Shown: in pieces, positions 7,797-16,707 of the stretch | How the letters are laid out: each line of letters opens with the position of its first letter | Numbering within the stretch: the first letter of the stretch is position 1 | From: Convivina praedatoris | GTDB lineage: Bacteria > Bacillota > Bacilli > Lactobacillales > Lactobacillaceae | DNA: 35,339 nucleotides | Reading direction: 5' to 3' (one strand) | Assembly (NCBI RefSeq): GCF_933208505.1 | Contig: NZ_CAKOEU010000010.1 | The notes under the pieces: model-generated | What the model saw: only the letters and a program-made list of their open reading frames with translations | Databases searched by the model: none | Told to the model about the DNA's origin: nothing | Program-made: the position numbers and the translations under genes

Positions 7797-7830
7797 AAAG
7801 GACTCTTCTCTATGAAAAATCCTTTTTATT
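7792..7830. terminator. Bidirectional intrinsic terminator
   Basis: Perfect 11-bp arms (AATAAAAAGGA / TCCTTTTTATT) with a 17-nt loop lie between the CMD-like remnant and the convergent MFS gene. Confidence 0.7.
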
Positions 7831-7849
7831 GTAGTTATTGAGAACAACT

Positions 7850-9193
7850 TTAATTTTTAACTTTCATTACCACCAATCGTTTTTCAATAACAATATAAAC
7901 TAACAGAATTAATGCTAATCCAGCTGCTGAATATAACACGATATTACTTGCTACCCAGCCATAGTGAGCTACTAAAATACCAATCAAGGCTGTAGCTAAC
8001 ACTTCACCAAAAAGATATTGAAAAAAGCCCATAAATCCCGTAGATGATCCTACTGCGAACTTCGGAACCGCCTCATTAACAATCAATCCAACCAGAGTCA
8101 GTGGCGCATATATCAATGTTCCCATAATAAACAACACTGTGATAATCAATACATGACTAGTACTAAAGAAATAGGTGGTTAAACATACAAGCAATCCTAA
8201 CACACAACCAATACAAACAACTTCACGACGATCTTTTAATATATCCGAGACTGCACCAATAATAATCACACCCGGGACAGATGCCAGTTCAAAAACACCT
8301 ACTAGCCATTTAGCCAAGCTAGGATCAAATCCCTTTGAATGAACCAAGTAACTAGGAATCCAACTCATAACACCATATCGTACCAAATATAAAGACATAG
8401 AGGTTAAGGTAACAGCCCACACAATTTTATTTTTTAAAATATATTGAACAAAAATTTGTGACAAAGTCAAATCAGTTACTTCATCATCAACAACTTCACC
8501 ATCGCCAACAATAACTTCATCCCCAGTATACTCACTAATACTTGGCAATCCAACAGAAGTAGGACGATCCGACCCCGCAAACAAAATAAATATTGCAATC
8601 AAAAAAGCTACTGCTGAGGCACTATAAAATACCGCTGAAATAGACCCCGAGAATAAGTAAACCGCTAACTGCACGACCGCAACACAGACAAAGGCTCCCG
8701 CATTATGTGCTGAAGACCAAATTGAATACACTGTACCGCGCCACTTTTTACCCCACCATAACTGTACGGTTCGTTGACAGGCCGCTGCCCCCATACCTTG
8801 GGCAATCGACATAACTAACATTAAAAATACCATCACGTAAAAATTTCGTGTGGATCCTAGCCCAATATTTAAGATAGCTGAGGCAATTAATCCAGCAGAT
8901 AAATAGTGATTGGGGTTACTTTTATCACTTAAAGCACCCATAAATAATTTTGAAATTCCGTACCCAATTCCAAAACAAGACATTATAATTCCAACTTGAG
9001 CTGTAGAAAAATGATAGCTTTTCATAATGTCATTTTGCTCAGTAGTAAAAATTAAGCGAATAACATAATAGCCAATATAACCAATCATTATAGAAGCGAG
9101 CACACCGATTTGATGTATTCGATAACTGCTAGCAATTTTATCTTGTGGCACCTTAGTCGTTGCATCTGGTGCTGGTTTTAAAAACGAAAACAT
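7850..9193 (-). CDS. MFS transporter, organophosphate:phosphate antiporter (GlpT/UhpC/UhpT-like)
   Basis: A 447-aa protein with about 12 hydrophobic segments and a long acidic cytoplasmic loop in the middle (about residues 218-245). Its N-terminal half has the OPA-family look: YYVIRL in TM1, STAQVGIIMSCFGIGYGISK, and the GALSDKSNPN loop. The length is typical (about 440-460). The likely substrate is a phosphorylated C3 compound or sugar phosphate taken up in exchange for phosphate; the exact substrate cannot be read. It is monocistronic with an AGGGAGGA ribosome site. Upstream are TTGACA (9245-9250), a perfect cre site and a long dyad, so carbon catabolite control is likely. Confidence 0.82.
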   Translation of the reverse strand: MFSFLKPAPDATTKVPQDKIASSYRIHQIGVLASIMIGYIGYYVIRLIFTTEQNDIMKSYHFSTAQVGIIMSCFGIGYGISKLFMGALSDKSNPNHYLSAGLIASAILNIGLGSTRNFYVMVFLMLVMSIAQGMGAAACQRTVQLWWGKKWRGTVYSIWSSAHNAGAFVCVAVVQLAVYLFSGSISAVFYSASAVAFLIAIFILFAGSDRPTSVGLPSISEYTGDEVIVGDGEVVDDEVTDLTLSQIFVQYILKNKIVWAVTLTSMSLYLVRYGVMSWIPSYLVHSKGFDPSLAKWLVGVFELASVPGVIIIGAVSDILKDRREVVCIGCVLGLLVCLTTYFFSTSHVLIITVLFIMGTLIYAPLTLVGLIVNEAVPKFAVGSSTGFMGFFQYLFGEVLATALIGILVAHYGWVASNIVLYSAAGLALILLVYIVIEKRLVVMKVKN

Positions 9194-9257
9194 AACATCC
9201 TCCCTGAATAATTAATTTCCCTAATATCGGATTCATTCTAACACTGTCAAAACGACA

Positions 9258-9273
9258 TTGTAAACGCTTTCAA
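9258..9273. promoter_or_regulatory. CcpA catabolite-responsive element (cre)
   Basis: TTGTAAACGCTTTCAA fits the cre consensus WTGNNARCGNWWWCAW at every position. It lies just upstream of the -35 box of the MFS gene, centred about 50 bp before the predicted transcription start. A site there could either activate or repress. Confidence 0.85.
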
Positions 9274-9276
9274 ACG

Positions 9277-9299
9277 TTTTTATTAGATTCTAATAAAAA
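9277..9299. repeat. 23-bp perfect dyad (operator candidate)
   Basis: Arms of 11 bp (TTTTTATTAGA / TCTAATAAAAA) flank a single central T. It sits 3 bp from the cre site and resembles an operator more than a terminator because no gene ends nearby. The regulator is unknown. Confidence 0.6.
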
Positions 9300-9512
9300 G
9301 TTAAAATTACGAATTGATATCGGTAACTAATAGGAAAGTTTTTTATGATATTACTCATTCTAATTTTAGTTAACTAATAACAATGTTACCTTTCTCCCAT
9401 ATCCCATAACAATTTACAACTTATTTGCACTCCTCACCCACGACCCTTATCATTATCAATGTGAATAACTATTCTAAAATGACTTATTTTTAAACATTCT
9501 GGGGGAACACTC

Positions 9513-10874
9513 ATGACCAATTCAATCACCCAAGCAGCCCAACGAGACAGCAATAATCCAGCTCAATTGCATCATCATATGACTGTCCAATGGCAAAAAT
9601 TTATCCACGGCGCCAGTGGACCCGCTCGTCAAAGCAGCCTACAAGTTCGGGCTTCGATTGTCGGTCGGACTGGTATTCTCCTGCTATCTTGTGGTACCGG
9701 ATCTTGGCGGGTACGCGATGCCATGAACATCATCGCTACTTCACTCGGTGTGACGTGTGCCGCCGATATCGGCCTAACCACGCTAACTTTTACCTGTTTT
9801 GACGGTGTCGACAGCTATACCCAAAACTTAGCTCTAGCCAGTACCGGGGTAAATACCGATAAATTAACTGCCCTCGAACACTTTGTGAACCACTTTGCCC
9901 AACTGTACGCTGACCAAAGTGCTGAAAGTATCCACCAAACCTTGGATATTATTCAACATCGATCAGGCAACTATTCGGCTCCCCAAGTCGGTCTAGCTGC
10001 CGGAATTGCCTGTGCTGGCTTTATCTTTTTACTTGGTGGCGGTTGGATTGAAATGCTCGGTTGCTTCTTTGGCGCTACCCTAGGAAACTACACCCGTCGC
10101 AAACTAATTGACCACCACATTACCACCGTGGTCAATACTTCTTTGGCCGTAGCGGTCGCCTGTTTAACCTATTTTTTGGTTTTTCATTTACTAGGGCTGG
10201 TAGTCCCAATTGCGCAAGGCCATGAAGCCGGTTATATTGGAGCCATGCTCTTTGTCATTCCAGGATTCCCATTTATCACCTCAATGTTGGATATTTCTAA
10301 ATCGGACATGCGTTCCGGTTTAGAACGGCTAACCTTTGCCCTCTTAGTAACCCTTTCGGCCACCCTAGTCGGGTGGTTAGTGGCTATGTTAGTACAGCTC
10401 AAACCAGCTGATTTCATCCCCTTGGGGCTTACACCTCTAACCCTAATGGGCTTGCGGCTACTGGCTTCCTTTGCTGGAGTTTACGGTTTCTCAATGATGT
10501 TTAACAGTCGTCAAAAGATGTCCATCACAGCCGGTATTATCGGGGCAATTGCCAACACGACTCGACTAGAATTAGTTGATTTAGCACAAATGCCACCCGC
10601 CGCTGCTGCCTTTATTGGGGCTTTGATTGCTGGACTCCTAGCCTCGATTATAAACAAAAAGACGAGCTATCCTCGTATAGCCCTAACAGTCCCCGCTATT
10701 GTGATTATGGTACCCGGACTCTACATTTACCGTGGTATTTTCAATCTAGGCTTAAACAATATTAGTGTTGGGGCTACCTGGCTAATTCGGGCTGCTATTA
10801 TCATGCTGTTCTTGCCCTTTGGCCTCTTTGTGGCTCGCTTCCTACTAGATAAAAAATGGCGTCATGTCGATTAA
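9513..10874 (+). CDS. thrE: Threonine/serine exporter, ThrE family (fused single chain)
   Basis: A 453-aa membrane protein that probably exports threonine and serine, or relatives, with the proton gradient. Residues 1-~165 form the soluble N-terminal domain of the DUF1212 (ThrE) type, with the YTQN segment and the GIACAGFIFLLGGGW entry into the membrane part. About ten hydrophobic helices follow (DUF1212 membrane part, then a DUF3815-like half). Many bacteria split this protein in two, while here both halves are fused as in Corynebacterium ThrE. Start at 9513 follows GGGGGAA. It is monocistronic and closed by a strong terminator. The gene symbol is assigned by family only. Confidence 0.82.
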   Translation: MTNSITQAAQRDSNNPAQLHHHMTVQWQKFIHGASGPARQSSLQVRASIVGRTGILLLSCGTGSWRVRDAMNIIATSLGVTCAADIGLTTLTFTCFDGVDSYTQNLALASTGVNTDKLTALEHFVNHFAQLYADQSAESIHQTLDIIQHRSGNYSAPQVGLAAGIACAGFIFLLGGGWIEMLGCFFGATLGNYTRRKLIDHHITTVVNTSLAVAVACLTYFLVFHLLGLVVPIAQGHEAGYIGAMLFVIPGFPFITSMLDISKSDMRSGLERLTFALLVTLSATLVGWLVAMLVQLKPADFIPLGLTPLTLMGLRLLASFAGVYGFSMMFNSRQKMSITAGIIGAIANTTRLELVDLAQMPPAAAAFIGALIAGLLASIINKKTSYPRIALTVPAIVIMVPGLYIYRGIFNLGLNNISVGATWLIRAAIIMLFLPFGLFVARFLLDKKWRHVD

Positions 10875-10916
10875 ATAAAAAATAGTTCTGCCCTAAGGCA
10901 GAACTATTTTTTATTT
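10873..10916. terminator. Strong bidirectional terminator, 20-bp perfect arms
   Basis: The arm AAATAAAAAATAGTTCTGCC and its exact complement flank the 4-nt loop CTAA. It overlaps the stop codons of the convergent thrE-like and acyltransferase genes and serves both. Confidence 0.95.
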
Positions 10917-12710
10917 ATTTTTAACCGGACCTTTTTCAGCCTTAGCTAGCGCATCATTTAAGCATTGCGCATAGAGCTTATCTCCATCAGCATTTCCAGC
11001 AAAATGAGTACCATCCCCACTACCAAAAATTTCCCGATGTTGCCCAGCTAAACGATTCCAATCCGCAATCGTAATGAAGGGATATTTATCGGGCAAAGTC
11101 CTCTCCAAAACGGTTAACTTCGAAGAATTCCAACCAGCGTTGGCCTGCCCATCAAAAGGCGTCATCAAAATCAAACGGTGCCCCTTTGGCAAAGTCTGAA
11201 TTAATTTCATCAACTGTTCCTGGTAGTCATTTAGAGAATTGGTACCAATACAAATAATGACATTTTGACGTAAAGTCTTATTACGTATCTGCTCCTCAAG
11301 AACTTGATTGGCTTGAGTCATATTCCGATTCGGTTGGGCATCAATGCTACTATCAACCAAATGGGTAGCCAAATAGGTTCGTGTCCCCAAGGTAACGCTA
11401 TCACCAATCACACTGATTCCTTTAGGAATCTGACGATTATGGCCAGTTTGGGTCGCGGTATTATCAGCCAAACTATGCAACTGATCAACATCTTGCTGGA
11501 GATTTCCCTGCCATAAATGTTGGCTCAAATTCGACAATTTAGGTGCCTGCCAGCAAATAACAAATGTAATTCCCGCCAAAATTGTCATCAAAGCTAAAGC
11601 ACTTCGATGCCAAAAAGGTTTTATTTTCGGATGAGTGAGCATTGGTTCAATGACATAGTAGGAGAGCGCCGACAAGGCTAATGACAGACTAATCGTTAAC
11701 AAAACTGCCAAATCATGGTTAATCAAATGGCCAAAAATAATAATCAAGGGCCAGTGATACAAATAGACACTATAACTAGTATCGGCTAAGAAAGTAATTA
11801 GTCGTGGTTCTTCAATACTAGGCGTTTTATCGTGCAAAATCCGAGCACTCACAATCATGAGTGCAGCGCCCAGACTAGCTAACAAAAAGCCCCACTGATA
11901 GGTAATGGGTTGGTCAAACTTTAGTAAGGCCGTTAAACCAGCAAGTAAGGCTAGCCCCAGTAACATTCCCGTCATCGCTCCCCCAGCCGACGTACGGCCC
12001 AAAACATGTTTAAAGTAATTAGGTAGCTGTCGAATTCCTGTCAAACTGGCCACTAATGCCCCGATAAAGAAGGGAAAGGCGTGCGTTACATCTGCAAAAT
12101 AAATAACATTTAGATTGATTCCTTGCTGTATTTGTAAATAAATAACCGCTAGCTGAATCAAAATAAAGACTGCCGATAACTGACCAATTCGCAAGCGCAA
12201 TAAGTCGGTACGATCAATACGATTAAAACGTGATCGCTTAACATACTGAACCAAAAACCAAACTAGCAAACCCCATAAGATATAAAAATGCATTTCCAAG
12301 GCCAAAGTCCAAGTATGCACAAAAAGATGGGGCGTAAACTGATTTTCGTAGTTCCCACCCGTTAATATTTCATAGTAATTGGTGACAAAACCAAATGCTG
12401 CCGCAACCTGTTTACCAATATTGGTTAAAAAGTCACGATTAATTAGTAATGATAATGGCAGTACCAGCGTAACTGAAAACCACAAAGGCGGCACAATGCG
12501 ATTAAATCGTCGGCGATAAAAGGCTAATAAATCAAAATGACTCTGTTTAGCAAATTCATCAATCATTAAACTGGTAATTAAAAATCCAGAAAAAACAAAG
12601 AATAAATCTACCCCGACAAAACCGCCAGTAACTTGTTTAGGATAAAAATGATAAGCCAAAACCATGATTAACCCGGTAATTCGGACCAAACTAAACCATT
12701 TAATTCTCAT
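10911..12710 (-). CDS. Membrane O-acyltransferase with SGNH domain (OatA-like)
   Basis: A 599-aa protein. Residues 1-~380 are an Acyltransferase_3 module with ten or so membrane helices, including the motif His in LAYHFYP, GVDLFFVFSGFLIT and RRRFNRI. Residues ~420-599 are an extracytoplasmic SGNH esterase/transferase domain: GDS block with Ser438, GTN block III near 489, and DGTH with Asp566 and His569. OatA acetylates MurNAc in peptidoglycan and gives lysozyme resistance; relatives acetylate other wall or secreted polysaccharides, so the acceptor is not certain. Its ATG overlaps the stop of the upstream MORN gene (ATGA, 4 nt), which implies translational coupling. Confidence 0.88.
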   Translation of the reverse strand: MRIKWFSLVRITGLIMVLAYHFYPKQVTGGFVGVDLFFVFSGFLITSLMIDEFAKQSHFDLLAFYRRRFNRIVPPLWFSVTLVLPLSLLINRDFLTNIGKQVAAAFGFVTNYYEILTGGNYENQFTPHLFVHTWTLALEMHFYILWGLLVWFLVQYVKRSRFNRIDRTDLLRLRIGQLSAVFILIQLAVIYLQIQQGINLNVIYFADVTHAFPFFIGALVASLTGIRQLPNYFKHVLGRTSAGGAMTGMLLGLALLAGLTALLKFDQPITYQWGFLLASLGAALMIVSARILHDKTPSIEEPRLITFLADTSYSVYLYHWPLIIIFGHLINHDLAVLLTISLSLALSALSYYVIEPMLTHPKIKPFWHRSALALMTILAGITFVICWQAPKLSNLSQHLWQGNLQQDVDQLHSLADNTATQTGHNRQIPKGISVIGDSVTLGTRTYLATHLVDSSIDAQPNRNMTQANQVLEEQIRNKTLRQNVIICIGTNSLNDYQEQLMKLIQTLPKGHRLILMTPFDGQANAGWNSSKLTVLERTLPDKYPFITIADWNRLAGQHREIFGSGDGTHFAGNADGDKLYAQCLNDALAKAEKGPVKNK

Positions 12711-13072
12711 TTTTGAAAACTCCCATCTTTGAAAGTTCCCCGATAAACCTTGTGATTAGCCAAAGTTAGCTCTCCGCGACCATCAGCTTTACCGTCAACA
12801 AATTCTCCGTTATATTGCCAACCAGCCGCAGCTTTGTACTGCCCTTGCCCATCAAAACGTCCCTTTTTAAAATCACCTTTGTACTCAGAGCCATCTTTTA
12901 AAGTTAGGACCCCGTGGCCACTAAAATACTGATCCTTCATCTGCCCAGAGTAGATCATATTAGGCGCAATTCGAAAATTATTGACCTGCTGTTGGTCAAA
13001 ATCGAGCAAACTATAGCTGGCTAAGCCAACAATAATTAGGCCCCAAATAATTAATAATACCTTTGTTTTCAA
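12707..13072 (-). CDS. MORN-repeat membrane-anchored protein
   Basis: A 121-aa protein starting at TTG (13072) with GGAG 8 nt upstream. Residues ~5-22 form one hydrophobic helix (signal anchor). The rest carries about four MORN-type repeats: YSGQMKDQYFSGHG, YKGDFKKGRFDGQG, YNGEFVDGKADGRG, YRGTFKDG. MORN repeats form beta-hairpin scaffolds that bind lipids or proteins. The 4-nt overlap with the OatA-like gene suggests the two work together, perhaps with the repeats outside the membrane presenting or restraining the acyltransferase or its polymer. That is inference. Confidence 0.82.
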   Translation of the reverse strand: MKTKVLLIIWGLIIVGLASYSLLDFDQQQVNNFRIAPNMIYSGQMKDQYFSGHGVLTLKDGSEYKGDFKKGRFDGQGQYKAAAGWQYNGEFVDGKADGRGELTLANHKVYRGTFKDGSFQK

Positions 13073-13123
13073 AATATGTACTCCGCCAAAATTTTTTCCA
13101 TTTTACTGTACACCTTATCCAAC

Positions 13124-13148
13124 AAAAAAAGACCCCAGTAGGGTCTTT
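13124..13148 (-). terminator. Intrinsic terminator of mleS
   Basis: An 8-bp stem (AAAGACCC / GGGTCTTT) with a 5-nt loop and seven U on the minus strand lies 12 nt after the malolactic enzyme stop. Confidence 0.85.
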
Positions 13149-13160
13149 CTTATTACTATT

Positions 13161-14786
13161 TTAATACTTAGGTGTCCACTTTAATTCTTCAATGGCAGCC
13201 TTAATATCAGTAACCGGTTGCTTAGTAATTCCTTGGTCAATAGCACTTTGACCAGTCGCAATCGCAACAGTTTCTGAGAACTTAGTCAACTGTGAAACTG
13301 GTGGCAATACAGCAGCCCCCGGTTGGCTAGAATCAACAATTCCACCCAATGAGTGCGCAGCGGCTGAAATCATCTCATCATTTAGCAACTTAGCAGTCGC
13401 AGCAATCGTTCCCAAACCAAGACCTGGGTAAACCAAGGCGTTGTTAGCCTGTCCGATTTCATAAGTTACACCCTTATATTCAACTGGGGCAACTGGAATA
13501 CCAGTGGCAATCAAAGCCTTTCCATCAGTCCAAGCCAAAAGGTCTTCGGCCTTGGCTTCAGCCAACTTAGTTGGGTTACTCAATGGGAAGATGATTGGGC
13601 GTTCCGTGTGAGCGGCCATTTCTTTTACGATTTCTTCGGTAAATGAACCTGGTTGAGTTGAAGTACCCACCATAATGGTTGGGTGAATCGTTTTAACAAC
13701 TGACAACAAGTCCTTCAAATCATCAGCGTTATCAAATTCAGAACGTTGACGGGCAAATGGCTTTTGTTCAGGAGTCAAATCGTCCATGTCATCAAACAAC
13801 AAGCCTTGCTTATCAACCAAGTAGAAACGCTTACGGGCGTCAGCTTCTGACAAACCTTCTTGACGCATTTCTTCATACATCCGGTTAGCAATTCCCGCAC
13901 CGGCTGATCCAGCACCAAAGCAAAGGTAAGTTTGGTCAGTAATCTTTTCCTTGGTAATGTTCATTGCACCAAGCACAGCGGCCAAGGCAATGATTCCAGT
14001 TCCCTGGATATCATCATTAAAGGTCGTAATTTCATTCTTGTACTTATCCAAGATATTGGCAGCATTTTCACGACCAAAGTCTTCCCAGTGCAAGTACAAG
14101 TTAGGGAACAATCCCTCAGCTTTTTGAACGAATTGGTCAACAAAGCTATAGAACTTTTCACCGCGAACACGAGGATGACGGTTACCCAAATACAATGGAT
14201 CATCTAACAAAGTTTGGTTGTTAGTACCAGTATCCAAAACAACTGGCAAGACGTTTTCAGGATTAACACCAGCTGCGGCAGTATAAACCATCAACTTACC
14301 AACAGCGATATCAACACCGTTAGTTCCCCAATCACCAATTCCTAAGATTCCTTCTGAGTCAGTTACCACGATTAATTGAATATCACGGCCATCAGCACCG
14401 GCCTTCAAAGCACTTTCAATGGTATCCGGTTGGTCAATTGACAAGTAAACCGCATTTTGTGGATCCACAAACAATTCACTGTAGTTTTCAATGGTATCCG
14501 CAATCGTTGGGTCATACACGATGGGCATGAATTCAACGACGTGTTGGCTAAACAAATAGTAGAACAAAGTATGGTTGGTATTGAAAATCTCCATCAAGAA
14601 GAGGCGTTTTTCTAAGTCAGATGGCTTACTCAAATATTGTTGATAAGTCTGATCAGCCTGTTCCTCTAAAGTCTGAACCTTAGGTGGCAACAAACCAGCA
14701 ATTCCTAGTTCCGTTCGCTCTTCCATGGTAAAACCAGTTCCCTTATTCAAAAAGGGATTGTTTAAAATCTGTAATGGTGAAGTCAT
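13161..14786 (-). CDS. mleS: Malolactic enzyme
   Basis: A 541-aa enzyme that decarboxylates L-malate to L-lactate and CO2 with NAD+ and Mn2+, raising internal pH and proton motive force. The sequence starts with the typical LNNPFLNKGTGFTMEER, has the malic-domain VVTDSEGILGIGDWG (about 140-155), the metal/catalytic ENAANIL and TFNDDIQGTG region (about 240-265), and the NAD-binding FGAGSAGAGIANRM (about 290-303). The length is that of known MleS. AGGAG precedes the ATG. It is divergent from a LysR regulator, as in other lactic acid bacteria. No malate permease (mleP) follows; a terminator closes the gene. Confidence 0.96.
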   Translation of the reverse strand: MTSPLQILNNPFLNKGTGFTMEERTELGIAGLLPPKVQTLEEQADQTYQQYLSKPSDLEKRLFLMEIFNTNHTLFYYLFSQHVVEFMPIVYDPTIADTIENYSELFVDPQNAVYLSIDQPDTIESALKAGADGRDIQLIVVTDSEGILGIGDWGTNGVDIAVGKLMVYTAAAGVNPENVLPVVLDTGTNNQTLLDDPLYLGNRHPRVRGEKFYSFVDQFVQKAEGLFPNLYLHWEDFGRENAANILDKYKNEITTFNDDIQGTGIIALAAVLGAMNITKEKITDQTYLCFGAGSAGAGIANRMYEEMRQEGLSEADARKRFYLVDKQGLLFDDMDDLTPEQKPFARQRSEFDNADDLKDLLSVVKTIHPTIMVGTSTQPGSFTEEIVKEMAAHTERPIIFPLSNPTKLAEAKAEDLLAWTDGKALIATGIPVAPVEYKGVTYEIGQANNALVYPGLGLGTIAATAKLLNDEMISAAAHSLGGIVDSSQPGAAVLPPVSQLTKFSETVAIATGQSAIDQGITKQPVTDIKAAIEELKWTPKY

Positions 14787-14932
14787 TTTTTACTCCTTTT
14801 TACTTGTGTTGTATCTATCAAACGTCTCCATTCTAGTGCTTAATCATTTTTATAGTCAAACGCCACCAAAGTTATTAATTTTTTTAATAGCAAGGGTATA
14901 ATGAGCGTAGTAACAACCATTTAGGAGTTTCC
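14787..14932. promoter_or_regulatory. mleS-mleR divergent promoter region
   Basis: A 146-bp region between the divergent genes, where MleR and RNA polymerase should bind. It is AT-rich, with TATAATG upstream of mleR (near 14897-14902) as a likely -10. I do not see an unambiguous T-N11-A LysR box that I would assign. Confidence 0.5.
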
Positions 14933-15823
14933 ATGCGCATTACCGACTTACAGTATTACTTAGCCTTAACTGACAATCATAATTTTTCGCAGGTTTCCCA
15001 ACAATTTCATGTTAGCCAACCGACCGTCTCTTTAGCGATTCAACGTTTGGAAAAAGAAGTTGGTGCCCAATTAGCCATTCGGAGTAGCCACCATAATATT
15101 GTTTCTCTAACCCATGCCGGTCAAGTCTTCGCCCAACACGCCCAGGCCATACTGGAACAATATAATTTAGCCCTTACTGAAATCGGCCGAATTGATGAAC
15201 AGAGTCTATTATTGGGATTACCCCCCATTATTCAAATTAGTTATTTCCCAGAAATCGCCGGCCGGCTATCCAATCAAGCCCTAGAACATCTGAAAACCGT
15301 GGAAGTTGGCGCCCATAAGGCCATTCAACTCCTACAAGATGGTAAATTAGATGCCTCTTTTTTGGGCTATTTGGAGGCCATTAACCAAAATGACTTTCAA
15401 GTTCTTCAATTTGATCAACGTCCCTTTGAAATCGTGGTCGCTAATGACCATCCCCTCGCCACTCGTCCCACCATCTCTTTTAAAGAATTAGCCGATCAAA
15501 ATTTCATCCTCCTCAAGGGAAGTTTTATCCACAAACAGGCTTTTGAACAGCTAGCCCAGGCCAATCATTTGCAGCCCAATATTTTATTTAGTTCCAGTGA
15601 ACCTTACGCAATTTTGAACCTAGTAAGCCAAAATCGTGGAATTGGTTTTATGGTTTCTAGTAAAAATATTCAGCATCCCGATGTTAAATTTATTCCCCTA
15701 TCTGACCCAGAGCAACCACAACTGAAGGTTGGCTTTGTATACAGGAAAAGCCCCATTCTAACTACCGAACAAAATACCATTTTTAACGAGATTTTAGCTG
15801 CCATTCACACACCCATGCTATAA
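14933..15823 (+). CDS. mleR: LysR-family regulator of the malolactic gene
   Basis: A 296-aa LysR-type regulator. The N-terminal winged helix-turn-helix (residues 1-60: LTDNHNFSQVSQQFHVSQPTVSLAIQ) binds DNA, and residues ~90-290 form the periplasmic-binding-like effector domain. In this class malate is the usual co-inducer. Divergent placement next to mleS makes the MleR assignment likely. An AGGAG site precedes the ATG. Confidence 0.88.
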   Translation: MRITDLQYYLALTDNHNFSQVSQQFHVSQPTVSLAIQRLEKEVGAQLAIRSSHHNIVSLTHAGQVFAQHAQAILEQYNLALTEIGRIDEQSLLLGLPPIIQISYFPEIAGRLSNQALEHLKTVEVGAHKAIQLLQDGKLDASFLGYLEAINQNDFQVLQFDQRPFEIVVANDHPLATRPTISFKELADQNFILLKGSFIHKQAFEQLAQANHLQPNILFSSSEPYAILNLVSQNRGIGFMVSSKNIQHPDVKFIPLSDPEQPQLKVGFVYRKSPILTTEQNTIFNEILAAIHTPML

Positions 15824-15880
15824 TGAAAATTATGGGCATTTTAACCCATCGGTATATTTTATTTATAAGGAGTTTGGAAT

Positions 15881-16561
15881 ATGAACCAGAACACTAAAAA
15901 GTTTGGTCAAATCGCATTGATTACCATCACTTTCTCCATTATTTGGACAGGACTATCGCGTCTTTTTGATGTATTTTCCTTTGCGACGTATGACACTTTT
16001 TTCAAAAATACGAACACGATTTTTTGGCACGTGGGTGCACCCATGGCTATTACATTTGTTCTTTTCTTCTTATACATGAAGAAGTTGGATCGCACTCAGC
16101 AAATTTATGCCAAGCAACCAGAGCTCTCAACACCACTAAAGATTCTATTTGCCATCGTAGTTGTGGGTATGATTGGTTTTTCATTATATAACCTAACTAA
16201 GAATTTAAACACGATTACGCATCACTGGAATGATGATTCCATGAATCGCTTATTGATGTCATTTTGTTCAGTCTTCTTTGTTGGTTTAACTGAAGAATCT
16301 GTTTTCCGTGGTTTCGCTTTATCAGAATTGCGTCGTGAAAATAACGAAGTTGTATCTTGGATTTTATCCATGATTTTGTTTGGACTCTGGCACTTTCCCA
16401 ATATCATTACCGGGGCTCCCTTGGTGCAAGCAAGCCTACAGACATTCTCAACCATGATTATTGGTACTGGCATTTATATGGCTGTTCGTTTATCACGTTC
16501 AATCTGGGGTGGAGTTGGCTTACATTGGTTTTGGGATTTTGCCCTCGTTATTGGTCATTAA
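15881..16561 (+). CDS. CPBP-family intramembrane glutamic protease (CAAX/Abi type)
   Basis: A 226-aa membrane protein with about six hydrophobic helices. Motif 1 TEESVFRGFAL (EExxxR, near residue 138), motif 2 FGLWHFPNI and motif 3 HWFWDF are the CPBP/Abi metallo- or glutamic-protease signature. Members process prenylated proteins or bacteriocins, or confer bacteriocin immunity; nothing nearby indicates the substrate. AAGGAG lies 8 nt before the ATG. It is monocistronic. Confidence 0.88.
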   Translation: MNQNTKKFGQIALITITFSIIWTGLSRLFDVFSFATYDTFFKNTNTIFWHVGAPMAITFVLFFLYMKKLDRTQQIYAKQPELSTPLKILFAIVVVGMIGFSLYNLTKNLNTITHHWNDDSMNRLLMSFCSVFFVGLTEESVFRGFALSELRRENNEVVSWILSMILFGLWHFPNIITGAPLVQASLQTFSTMIIGTGIYMAVRLSRSIWGGVGLHWFWDFALVIGH

Positions 16562-16670
16562 TACGGCTAACTCGTTCTACGGGACGACTTTTTTTGTCCA
16601 AATTTTTATATTGGTTGATGAATAGCAATGATATTCTTTCATAATATTATCATTTTAAACTAATTTATTG

Positions 16671-16700
16671 TTGACAAAGACTTTTAATTACAGTTATACT
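16671..16700 (+). promoter_or_regulatory. Promoter of the T-box/solA-like unit
   Basis: TTGACA at 16671-16676 and TATACT at 16695-16700 with an 18-bp spacer are near consensus for the housekeeping sigma factor. Confidence 0.85.
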
Positions 16701-16707
16701 TCCTAAC

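Larger units (their letters stand above)
9194..9512. other. 319-bp divergent regulatory region
   Basis: This gap holds the promoter of the MFS transporter (minus strand: TTGACA at 9250-9245, 18-bp spacer, TATTAG), the cre site and the 23-bp dyad listed separately, and must also hold the promoter of the ThrE-type gene at 9513. The plus-strand promoter is not clear to me. Confidence 0.5.

Noticed and set aside
13961..14203. Open frames overlapping mleS on both strands
   Set aside because: They are shadows of the malolactic enzyme frame, without ribosome sites or recognisable products.
16562..16670. Terminator after the CPBP protease gene
   Set aside because: A T-run (GACTTTTTTTG) is present near 16590, but I found no convincing stem in front of it.
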